NCBI GenBank assembly: GCA_020639215.1
Contig: JACKHA010000007.1
Span: 1-64,000, forward strand
Direction of reading: 5' to 3'
Source of the DNA: Phycisphaeraceae bacterium
Lineage (GTDB): Bacteria > Planctomycetota > Phycisphaerae > Phycisphaerales > UBA1924
Length of the DNA: 64,000 nucleotides
Of the stretch, positions 57,231 through 64,000 are shown one piece after another. A program made the translations under genes and the position numbers. The stretch's first letter is position 1, and each line of letters opens with the position of its first letter. The notes beneath the pieces are model-generated. The model ran no database searches, was not told the DNA's origin, and worked only from the letters and a program-made list of their open reading frames with translations.

Positions 57231-59186
57231 ATGGGGCGCCAGGACGTCGATCGCCGATCGGACGGGGAGCGGGACACCGCATTCACGCGCGCCCTCCTCA
57301 ACGACCTCCGCGCCCTCGAACGCATGCACGAGCAGGGCCTGATCGAGCGCGGCGTCCGGCGCATCGGCGCCGAGCAGGAACTCGTGCTCGTCGACCGCCA
57401 CTGGGCACCGTGCCCGCTTGGCCCGGAGATTCTCGCGCGGATCACCGACCCGCGCGTCACAACAGAACTCGCCCGGTTCAACCTCGAATGCAACCTGGAC
57501 CCCCTGACGCTCGGCGGGGCGTGCCTGGCCAGGATGGAGGCCGGGCTGCGCCAGGTGCTCGGCGTGGTCCAGCAGGCCGCCGCCGAGTTCGAGGCGACCG
57601 TCGTGCTCACCGGCATCCTGCCGACGCTGGCCCTCTCGGACCTCTCGTCGCAGAACATCACCCCCCGCCCCAGGTACTTCGCCATCGACGAGGCGGTCCG
57701 GCGCATCCGCGGCGGGCCCTACGAACTCCGCATCAAGGGCGCCGACGACCTCTCGGTCACCAACGAATCGATCATGCTCGAGGCCCTCAACACCTCCTTC
57801 CAGGTCCACTACCAAGTCTCGGACCAGGAGTTCCCCGCGCTGTTCAACATCGCCCAGGCGATCGCCGCCCCGACCCTGGCCGCCGCCGCCAACTCCCCGC
57901 TGCTCTTCGGCAAACGCCTCTGGCACGAGACCAGGATCGCGATCTTCCAGCAGGCCGTCGAGACCCGCTCAAACCGCACGCCCGGACGCGAGAGCCTGGC
58001 ACGCGTGCGTTTCGGCGAGGGCTGGGTCGAGCACAGCGTGCTCGAGGTCTTCAGGTCCGACGTCTCACGCTTCCGCGCCCTCATCGGCGCCGACGCCGAG
58101 GAGGACTCTCTGGCCGCCCTCGACCAGGGCCGCATCCCGCGCCTCCGCGCCCTCCAGACCTTCAACGGCACCGTCTACCGCTGGAACCGCCCGTGCTACG
58201 GCGTGACCGACGGAAAGCCCCACCTGCGCATCGAGAACCGCGTCCTGCCCTCCGGCCCCACCGTCCTCGACGAGGTCGCCAACGCCGCCCTCTGGATCGG
58301 CATCATGGCCGCCGGTCCCGAGGCCCTGCCCGACGTCCCGGCCCGCCTGGACTTCCAGGACGCCGCCGCAAACTTCGTCGCCGCCGCCAGGGAGGGGCTC
58401 AACTCCCAGCTGCTCTGGCTCGACGGCGCGACCATCCCCGCCGACCGCCTCGTGCTCGACCACCTCCTGCCCATCGCTCGCGCCGGCTTGGCCCGCGTCG
58501 GCGTCGATCGGGGCGACGCCGATCGCTACCTGGCCATCGTCCACGACCGCGTCGCCTCCCGTCGCACCGGGGCACAGTGGCTGCTCGCGTCGGCCGCCGC
58601 CATCCGCAAGCACGGCACGCGGGCCCAGCGCCTGGCCTCGCTCACCGCCGCCATCAGCCGGCGACAGGGAGAGTCGGCCCCCGGGCACACCTGGCCGCTG
58701 GCCGAGGCCACCGAGTGCGGGAACCTCGCCGAGACCTACCGCCGCGTCGATCAGTTCATGACGACCGACCTGCTTACCGTCTCCGAGAGCGAGCCGCTCG
58801 ACCTGGTCGCCTCCATCATGGAGTGGGAGCACGTCCGCCACATCCCGGTCGAGGACGCCGAGCAGCGCCTCGTCGGCCTCGTCTCGTTCCGCAAGCTCCT
58901 GACCCTGCTCGCCAACCGGCGTCCGGGCGACCTGGACCGCCCGATCTGCGCCCGCGACATCATGAACGCCCAGCCGATCACCATCGCCCCCGAAACCACG
59001 ACCCTCGACGCCATCGCGCTCATGCGCCGCCACGCGCTCTCGGCCCTGCCCGTCGTCCGCGACGGGCGCCTCGTCGGCATCGTGACCGAGCACGACATCC
59101 TCTCCGTCGCCGCCGACCTGCTCGGGCAGGCCCTCGGCCCGCCCGAGCCGCCGACGCCGCCCGAAGGCGGGGGGTCCGCCCAGTGA
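57231..59186 (+). CDS. GCS2-type carboxylate-amine ligase fused to CBS domain pair
   Basis: 651 residues. Residues ~20-480 resemble glutamate-cysteine ligase family 2: I-G-A-E-Q-E-L-V-L-V-D near residue 45 (metal-binding Glu), F-N-L-E-C-N-L-D-P, S-L/T-F-Q-V-H-Y-Q-V region and R-I-E-N-R-V-L-P-S-G-P. Residues ~505-640 are a CBS pair (D-Q-F-M-T-T-D-L-L-T-V and R-D-I-M-N-A-Q-P-I-T-I, each followed by a V-G-L/I-V block) that likely binds adenine nucleotides and controls the ligase. The peptide bond it makes is unknown. The stop overlaps the next gene as GTGA, so it is coupled to an AstE/AspA-like hydrolase. Confidence 0.82.
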   Translation: MGRQDVDRRSDGERDTAFTRALLNDLRALERMHEQGLIERGVRRIGAEQELVLVDRHWAPCPLGPEILARITDPRVTTELARFNLECNLDPLTLGGACLARMEAGLRQVLGVVQQAAAEFEATVVLTGILPTLALSDLSSQNITPRPRYFAIDEAVRRIRGGPYELRIKGADDLSVTNESIMLEALNTSFQVHYQVSDQEFPALFNIAQAIAAPTLAAAANSPLLFGKRLWHETRIAIFQQAVETRSNRTPGRESLARVRFGEGWVEHSVLEVFRSDVSRFRALIGADAEEDSLAALDQGRIPRLRALQTFNGTVYRWNRPCYGVTDGKPHLRIENRVLPSGPTVLDEVANAALWIGIMAAGPEALPDVPARLDFQDAAANFVAAAREGLNSQLLWLDGATIPADRLVLDHLLPIARAGLARVGVDRGDADRYLAIVHDRVASRRTGAQWLLASAAAIRKHGTRAQRLASLTAAISRRQGESAPGHTWPLAEATECGNLAETYRRVDQFMTTDLLTVSESEPLDLVASIMEWEHVRHIPVEDAEQRLVGLVSFRKLLTLLANRRPGDLDRPICARDIMNAQPITIAPETTTLDAIALMRRHALSALPVVRDGRLVGIVTEHDILSVAADLLGQALGPPEPPTPPEGGGSAQ

Positions 59187-60547
59187 ACCCGCGCTGCATC
59201 GGGCAGTGGAACGCCCCGCGCCCGGGGGCGCTGCTCATCGTCACCGCCGCACTCCACGGCAACGAGCCCGCCGGCGTGCTCGCCGCCCGGAAGGTCATCG
59301 ATCGCCTCAACGCGGCCCCGCCCGCCGACGCCCGCGGCCGGGTCGTCGCGCTGCTCGGCAACGTCGCCGCCAGCAACCGCTCGCCCGAGCCCGTGCGCTA
59401 CCTCGACCGCGATCTCAACCGCTCGTTCACACCCGAACTGCTGCGCGCCGCTCGCGCCCTCCCGGAACCCGAGCGCGACGCCGAGCAGCGAGAGGCCCTC
59501 GAACTGCTCGCCGCCATCGAGCACCACGCCCGCTCCGCCGCAGGGCCGGTCTTCCTGCTCGACCTCCACACCGTGTCGGCCCCGAGCGCGCCCTTCGCGT
59601 TCGTCGAGGACTCGCTCCCCGCCCGGGCCTTCGCGATGTCCCTCGGCGTGCCCGTGTTCCTCGGGTTCGAGGAGGAACTCTCCGGCCTCCTTGTCGACCA
59701 CGCAACAAGCGAGCACCACCTCGTTTCCGCGCTGTTCGAAGCCGGCCTGCACGACGATCCCGCCTCGGTCGATCTGCACGCCGGCGCGATCGAGCGGGCC
59801 ATGCTCCACGCGAGCATCACGCCAGCCGGCGCCTCGCCCCCGACGCCGCGCCCCCGTTTCTACGACGTGCGCCACCGCTTCGCCGTGACCGACGACACCC
59901 TCGAGGTCCACCCGGACATCGAGCCCCTCGCCCGCGTCCGACGCGGCCAGATCGTGGCAACCGAGCGCGGCGTGCCGCTCCGATCGCCCATGCGAGGCCT
60001 CGCCTTCATGCCCAACCGCCAGCCCGTCAAGCGCCCCGGCGACGACGCCCTGTTCATCGTCGTGCCCGTCGGGCGGGCCTGGATGTGGCTGTCACGCGTG
60101 ATCCGAACCCGCGAGTTTGTCCACCGCTGGCTCCCACGCCTTGCACCGGGCGTCCACCGCGACAGACACACGCCCAGCCTGCTCCACGTCGACGAGCACA
60201 TCGCCGTCGCGCTCAAGCGCGAGGTGTTCCACCTGCTGGGATACCGGATCGTCACCGGAACCCCGGACCCCCACCTGCCCTGGCGCCGGCGCTGCTTGGC
60301 CGCCGCCCGGGCCCTGCTGGCGTCCATCCCGCGGGCGCTGGGGCGACGCCACGCCAACGCCGGGCTAGCGGCGGACTCCCGGTACACCCCGCACTGGTCC
60401 GTGGCCCGTCGCACCCTCGATCTGCCCGACCCCGCCCCGCGGCGTGGGCCGCCCCCCCCGGGCCGCCACCCCGACCGGGATCCGGTGAGCCGCACGCCAG
60501 AGGAAGCGTCGCCCGCCGGCACCACAGCATGCCTATCAGAACAATAA
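59183..60547 (+). CDS. AstE/AspA-like zinc carboxypeptidase-fold deacylase
   Basis: 454 residues. The M14-type core is clear: A-A-L-H-G-N-E-P-A-G (His and Glu zinc ligands), Y-L-D-R-D-L-N-R-S-F (Arg for the carboxylate) and L-L-D-L-H-T-V-S (second zinc His), as in succinylglutamate desuccinylase and aspartoacylase. Residues ~230-300 form the usual beta domain. The last ~150 residues are an extra, basic, helical region with many Arg and His residues and a Pro-rich end that I do not recognise. GTG at 59183 overlaps the ligase stop. It may cleave the amide made by, or remodel the substrate of, the ligase. Confidence 0.82.
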   Translation: MNPRCIGQWNAPRPGALLIVTAALHGNEPAGVLAARKVIDRLNAAPPADARGRVVALLGNVAASNRSPEPVRYLDRDLNRSFTPELLRAARALPEPERDAEQREALELLAAIEHHARSAAGPVFLLDLHTVSAPSAPFAFVEDSLPARAFAMSLGVPVFLGFEEELSGLLVDHATSEHHLVSALFEAGLHDDPASVDLHAGAIERAMLHASITPAGASPPTPRPRFYDVRHRFAVTDDTLEVHPDIEPLARVRRGQIVATERGVPLRSPMRGLAFMPNRQPVKRPGDDALFIVVPVGRAWMWLSRVIRTREFVHRWLPRLAPGVHRDRHTPSLLHVDEHIAVALKREVFHLLGYRIVTGTPDPHLPWRRRCLAAARALLASIPRALGRRHANAGLAADSRYTPHWSVARRTLDLPDPAPRRGPPPPGRHPDRDPVSRTPEEASPAGTTACLSEQ

Positions 60548-60700
60548 CGCCGCATCACGCAACCGACTTTGCGGATTCTTCGCGCAAGTCCCGCCCACAA
60601 CGGCCCCTCCGACCCTAAACTGGTGGTGTTCCCGAGCCCCAACGGGCACCCGGGGGGAGCGAATCGAGAGAACAGACGTCCCGTTCACAGGAGCAGAGAG

Positions 60701-61537
60701 ATGAAGATCGCGATCGCCGTGGCCGCCGCGTGCGGCATGGCCACCGTTGCCTCCGCCCAGGTCGGTTTCGTCGATTTCGACGGCACCGAGATGGGTCTGA
60801 CGGGCTATTCCAACTCGACCATCGGCTCGTACACCGGCACCGGCCTGGGCACCAACGCCAACCAGAACACCGTCGGCACCGCGACCACCGCCTACGGCGC
60901 GGGCGACGCGTTCTGGCCCATGACCCGCGCGGTCGTCGCCCCGAACAACACCGGCATGCCCTTCAGCATCTCCGATGACTCCGTCGCCGCCGCCGCCGGC
61001 AACACCGTCTTCGCCACCGACACCCTCGGCTTCGCAGGCCAGGCCTTCGACCAGAACGGGTTCTTCGGCGTCACCGACACCGTCAACGGCGTCGGCAGCG
61101 ACACCGAGACCGCCACCTTCACCTTCAACATCACCGGCGCCACGGGCCTGGGCATCTCCGTCGACCTGGTCGCCATGGGCGACTTCGAGACCGCCGACAT
61201 CTTCACCTTCGACTACTCGATCGACGGCGGCCCCTTCTCCAACATCTGGACCATCACCTCCAACGACAACCTCGACCAGAACTACCTCATGGACAACGGT
61301 TCGCTGGTCAACCTCTTCGACCCGCTCGAGGTCAATGGCACCACGCTGCTCGACGACAACCTCCAGACCTTCGCCGCCGCCATCGCCGGCACCGGCAACA
61401 GCCTGACCATCCGCTTCTCGGGCGTGACCGACGGCTCCGAGGGCTTCGGCTTCGACAACCTCACCATCACCCCCGCCCCCGCCACCCTGGCCCTGGTCGG
61501 CCTGGGCGGCCTGGTCGCCGGGCGTCGCCGCCGCTGA
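60701..61537 (+). CDS. Secreted protein with PEP-CTERM-type anchor
   Basis: 278 residues. Signal peptide M-K-I-A-I-A-V, hydrophobic, A-S-A-Q near 20. The mature part starts V-G-F-V-D-F-D-G and is rich in Thr, Asn, Gly and Asp with no Cys, like extracellular beta-sandwich domains. The C-terminus has T-P-A-P-A-T, a Leu/Gly/Ala helix and G-R-R-R-R, almost identical to the gene at 32803. AGGAG lies ten bases before the ATG and a strong terminator follows. Role in the surface layer or matrix is inferred from the sorting signal. Confidence 0.82.
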   Translation: MKIAIAVAAACGMATVASAQVGFVDFDGTEMGLTGYSNSTIGSYTGTGLGTNANQNTVGTATTAYGAGDAFWPMTRAVVAPNNTGMPFSISDDSVAAAAGNTVFATDTLGFAGQAFDQNGFFGVTDTVNGVGSDTETATFTFNITGATGLGISVDLVAMGDFETADIFTFDYSIDGGPFSNIWTITSNDNLDQNYLMDNGSLVNLFDPLEVNGTTLLDDNLQTFAAAIAGTGNSLTIRFSGVTDGSEGFGFDNLTITPAPATLALVGLGGLVAGRRRR

Positions 61538-61581
61538 CCCGCCACGCGGGGCCGACCCGCACCGGCAATCATGACGACACG

Positions 61582-61607
61582 CGGCCCCGCCGGAACCGGC
61601 GGGGCCG
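61582..61607 (+). terminator. Intrinsic terminator after the PEP-CTERM gene
   Basis: Perfect 12-bp stem (61582-61593 with 61596-61607) with a two-base AA gap, then TTGCTTTCC. It lies between convergent genes. Confidence 0.75.
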
Positions 61608-61625
61608 TTGCTTTCCTGGGGCGAG

Positions 61626-62687
61626 TTACGCGAGGTGCGTGGCGTCGACAATCAGGCGGGCCGCTTGCTCGACCTGCTCCGGCGTCACGTCCAGATGGCA
61701 CACCGCACGGATCGTCTGCGGGCCCTCGTCGAACATCCGCACGCCCCGCCGGTCCATCGCCTTGGAGAACTCCGACGCCGGCCCGAGCCGCTCGTCGATG
61801 TCGAAGTACACCATATTCGTGCGGACCCGGTCCATGTCCACCCGAACGCCGTTGCTCTCGAAGATGATCTCGGCGAACCGCCGGGCCGCGGCGTGGTCCT
61901 CGTGCAGCCGCTCCCTGTGGTGCTCGATCGCATAGAGCGCCCCCGCCGCGATGACCCCCGACTGGCGCATCGACCCGCCCACCATCTTGCGGAAGTGCCG
62001 CGCCTTCTCGATCGTCCGCCGGTCGCCCGCCAGCGCCGACCCGACCGGCGCGCCCAAACCCTTGGAGAAGCACACCGAGATCGTGTCGAACGCCAGCGCG
62101 TAGTCTCGCTCGCGCACGCCCATCGCGATCGCGGCGTTCCACAGCCTCGCCCCATCCATGTGCGCCCGCAGCCCCAGCGAGTGCGCCGCCCGGGCCACAT
62201 CGCGGGCCTGCTCGACCGGCCACGGGATCCCCCCGCCCCGGTTGTGCGTGTTCTCGACCACGACCAGACGCGTGACCGCGAAGTGGTCCGAGTGGGCCCG
62301 GCACAGGCGGTGGACCTCGCCGGCCTCGAACACACCCCGAGTCGACCGAACGAACCGGGCGGTGCAACCCGCGATCGCCGCGTACCCGCCCGTCTCGTAG
62401 TAGTGGAAGTGGCTGTCCGCGTCGGCGATGATCTCGTCGCCCGCCTGCGTTTGCGAGCGGATCGCCAGCAGATTCGCCATCGTGCCGCTGGGCACGTAGC
62501 ACGCGGCCTCTTTGCCCAGCAGGTCCGCGACCCGCGCCTCGAGCCGCCGCACCGTCGGGTCCCCCTCGTTCACGTCGTCGCCCAGCTCCGCCTCCGCCAT
62601 GGCGCGCTTCATCGCCGGCGTCGGCCTCGTGACGGTGTCGGAGCGGAGGTCGACCGCGGGGCTGAGCACTTCGGGGACGCTGGGCAT
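61626..62687 (-). CDS. ltaE: Low-specificity L-threonine aldolase
   Basis: 353 residues, PLP-dependent. It splits threonine or allo-threonine into glycine and acetaldehyde. Conserved parts: D-L-R-S-D-T-V-T-R-P-T, G-D-D-V-N-E-G-D-P-T, Y-V-P-S-G-T-M-A-N, E-N-T-H-N-R-G-G-G, H-M-D-G-A-R-L-W-N-A and S-V-C-F-S-K-G-L-G-A-P-V-G-S with the PLP Lys. Length is typical. TACCAT ends 5 bases before the ATG at 62687. It converges on a PEP-CTERM gene. Confidence 0.93.
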   Translation of the reverse strand: MPSVPEVLSPAVDLRSDTVTRPTPAMKRAMAEAELGDDVNEGDPTVRRLEARVADLLGKEAACYVPSGTMANLLAIRSQTQAGDEIIADADSHFHYYETGGYAAIAGCTARFVRSTRGVFEAGEVHRLCRAHSDHFAVTRLVVVENTHNRGGGIPWPVEQARDVARAAHSLGLRAHMDGARLWNAAIAMGVRERDYALAFDTISVCFSKGLGAPVGSALAGDRRTIEKARHFRKMVGGSMRQSGVIAAGALYAIEHHRERLHEDHAAARRFAEIIFESNGVRVDMDRVRTNMVYFDIDERLGPASEFSKAMDRRGVRMFDEGPQTIRAVCHLDVTPEQVEQAARLIVDATHLA

Positions 62688-62692
62688 GGGCG

Positions 62693-62698
62693 ATGGTA
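62693..62698 (-). promoter_or_regulatory. -10-like hexamer TACCAT before ltaE
   Basis: Ends 5 bases before the ATG at 62687 on the minus strand, identical to the sites before 816 and 4885. Confidence 0.55.
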
Positions 62699-63098
62699 GA
62701 TCTGCGGCGTCGGATCGCCCGGCGGGTCGGCGAGCGCGGCGCACGCGGCCGTGCGTCTGCCGCGTCGATACCACCCCGTTCGGGGCGTTCGCGCGAGATT
62801 GCCCTTCCCAACCGGCGACGGCCGATGTATGCTGGAGCGTCCGGATGAGAGAGAGTCGCGCACCGGCGCGTCCCCGCGCTGGTGGGTGGTCGTTGCAACT
62901 CGGGGTCGATCGCGGCGTCGGGCGCCCGCCCGCGGCGCGGGTCGCCGACGACGAGCCGCTTCGCCCGGACTACACGCATCTACACCGCCAACCCGCCGAC
63001 GCTCGGCGCACCCCGCATCGCGGACCGGCCGGCTCGACGCGCACTGTGCCGCAGGTTCGTCGCCGCGGCACCGGGGTTGGGCGGTGGAGGCCTGCCTC
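62699..63098. other. Intergenic region of ~400 bases without a supported gene
   Basis: It lies between the divergent ltaE and membrane-protein genes. Several frames stay open, as expected at this GC content, but none has conserved motifs. TTGCCC (62799-62804) and TATGCT (62828-62833) are too far apart (23 bases) for a normal promoter. Nothing else is evident. Confidence 0.4.
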
Positions 63099-63854
63099 AT
63101 GCGTCAACATCGCAAGAACATCCTGATCGGGATCTGCTGCGTCGTGCTCCTGTGGGGGCTGTTCGCGTGGGTCGTCGCCCCGGACTATGTGAAGAACCTG
63201 TGGCCGTCCGTGCGGTTCCACCAGCTCGCGTCGCTCGGCGTGCTCCTGCTGTGCGGGGCCGGGCTGTTGTACGTCCTGAAGTTCCAGGACCAGGCCGAGG
63301 ACCACCTGGCCAAGGTCACGCAGGGGCACCGCTACGAGCGCGACGGCGTGTGCTTCTGGCCGCTGGTGCGCGTCCAGACATCGCGCGACGGCACGACGCG
63401 GGCCGAGATCGCGCTCTACTACCAGGCCCGCTACAGCGGCATGGCCGAGATCGTGTTCCACCTCCGCCCCGACGACGGCACGTTCTTCAGCCATCGAGGC
63501 GGACGCGACATCCACTTCGCCTTCCACTGCGAGGGTTCGGGCTACGGCGTCGTGCACCAGCCCATCGCCGTCCCCCAGGAGTTCCAGGGACGCACCGTCA
63601 CCGTGCGCCTCGCCGCGGCGGTGCGGTACCCGCGAGCCCGTGGCAACGTGGTGCGATCCAAGCAGGGCGAGCCCGTCGGCACCTTCGACGTGGACTGGGC
63701 CCTGGCCTATCGCCAGTCACGCCACGAACTCTGCGGCGAGATCGAACTCCTCCGACCCGCCTCGATGCACCTGACCCTGCCGGAGGGCGTCGAGTCCGAC
63801 ATCCTCCGCGGCGAGTTCGTGCAGGAATCGCTGGTGGCCGTCCCTGCGACGTGA
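63099..63854 (+). CDS. Membrane-anchored hypothetical protein
   Basis: 251 residues. Two hydrophobic helices (about residues 9-27 and 44-60) are followed by a ~185-residue soluble domain that looks beta-rich and contains R-Y-E-R-D-G-V-C-F-W-P-L-V-R-V and H-L-R-P-D-D-G-T-F-F. No family recognised. A GGAGG site precedes the ATG at 63099. The next gene begins 28 bases after its stop. Confidence 0.68.
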   Translation: MRQHRKNILIGICCVVLLWGLFAWVVAPDYVKNLWPSVRFHQLASLGVLLLCGAGLLYVLKFQDQAEDHLAKVTQGHRYERDGVCFWPLVRVQTSRDGTTRAEIALYYQARYSGMAEIVFHLRPDDGTFFSHRGGRDIHFAFHCEGSGYGVVHQPIAVPQEFQGRTVTVRLAAAVRYPRARGNVVRSKQGEPVGTFDVDWALAYRQSRHELCGEIELLRPASMHLTLPEGVESDILRGEFVQESLVAVPAT

Positions 63855-63870
63855 AGCCGATCCGGTTCGC

Positions 63871-63876
63871 TACGCT
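63871..63876 (+). promoter_or_regulatory. -10-like hexamer TACGCT before the acylphosphatase gene
   Basis: Ends 6 bases before the ATG at 63883. Confidence 0.5.
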
Positions 63877-63882
63877 TGAGCC

Positions 63883-64000
63883 ATGGCGCGGATCAGGATC
63901 CGGTACGCAGGACGGGTGCAGGGCGTGGGCTTCCGCGCCACGGCCGCCCACATCGCGGGCGGGTTCGACGTGACCGGCTGGGTCCGCAACCAGGCCGATG
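63883..64000 (+). CDS. acyP: Acylphosphatase, 3' end cut by window edge
   Basis: Only the first 39 residues are in the window. They contain the acylphosphatase signature G-R-V-Q-G-V-G-F-R, with the catalytic Arg, and V-T-G-W-V-R-N with the catalytic Asn. The enzyme hydrolyses acyl phosphates such as carbamoyl phosphate in the cytosol; full length is normally about 90 residues. A -10-like box lies 6 bases before the ATG. Confidence 0.9.
   Translation, partial: MARIRIRYAGRVQGVGFRATAAHIAGGFDVTGWVRNQAD

Noticed and set aside
62751..63098. N-terminal extension of the membrane protein starting at 63099
   Set aside because: Upstream in-frame residues are Arg/Pro/Ala filler without motifs, and the ATG at 63099 has a good ribosome site followed by the first membrane helix.

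Overview
The window looks like a chromosome segment of a planctomycete, most likely of the class Phycisphaerae. Base composition is very GC-rich (about 70 percent by eye). Five secreted proteins end in a short C-terminal anchor of the type P-A-P, hydrophobic helix, then an Arg cluster, a PEP-CTERM variant common in that group. There is also a dockerin-type protein ending in Gly-Cys, DUF1569, DUF1570 and DUF6677 family proteins, a Ser/Thr kinase with a TPR tail, and dispersed repeats of planctomycete type. lpxC and a beta-barrel protein ending in Phe point to a Gram-negative style envelope. No rRNA, phage, insertion sequence or CRISPR array is visible. Two tRNA genes (Glu-CTC, Ala-GGC) are present.

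Layout. 1-9.4 kb: end of a membrane protein, a copper-binding lipoprotein, a metal P-type ATPase, a solitary nuoH, a fused MFS/spermidine-synthase-like protein and an M28 peptidase. 9.4-18 kb: a hypothetical membrane protein, a SpoIIE-type phosphatase, adk, tpiA, a B12-domain/MeaB-type GTPase fusion, a secreted trypsin-like protease, a zinc-ribbon protein and a PEP-CTERM protein. 18-28 kb: mqnC (menaquinone by the futalosine route), a receptor-like kinase, an outer-membrane barrel, a CBS transporter-like protein with ybeY, a radical SAM protein, and a HepT/MntA toxin-antitoxin pair. 28-38 kb: secG, tadA, small lineage-specific proteins, a PEP-CTERM protein, a DUF1570 protein, tRNA-Glu, a CPBP protease and truD. 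38-46 kb: PEP-CTERM protein, ECF sigma/anti-sigma pair, fluC, ktrA, ktrB, lpxC, tetR, tRNA-Ala. 46-57 kb: secreted beta-propeller and dockerin proteins, two paralogous secreted helical proteins, pyrE, two glycosyltransferases, a NeuC-type epimerase coupled to ribBA. 57-64 kb: a GCS2-CBS ligase-like protein coupled to an AstE/AspA-like hydrolase, a PEP-CTERM protein, a threonine aldolase, a membrane protein and the start of an acylphosphatase.

Expression signals. A striking feature is the number of genes with a -10-like hexamer (TANNNT or close variant) ending only 5 to 8 bases before the start codon, including genes starting with GTG or TTG. This predicts leaderless mRNAs for much of the housekeeping set. 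The secreted and PEP-CTERM genes instead have Shine-Dalgarno sites and longer leaders, often with intrinsic terminators downstream.

Repeats. Several dispersed repeat families occupy gene ends. One lies in frame inside mqnC and adds about 38 residues to the enzyme. Another supplies the last codons and stop of two unrelated genes, so both proteins end in E-P-R-S. A third is a 25-bp inverted repeat found in three intergenic regions. I found no single large undescribed system. The best candidates for new biology are the repeat-gene interactions, the leaderless promoter pattern, the stand-alone B12-GTPase fusion, the RibBA with a cysteine-less RibA half, and the ligase/hydrolase pair at 57-60 kb.
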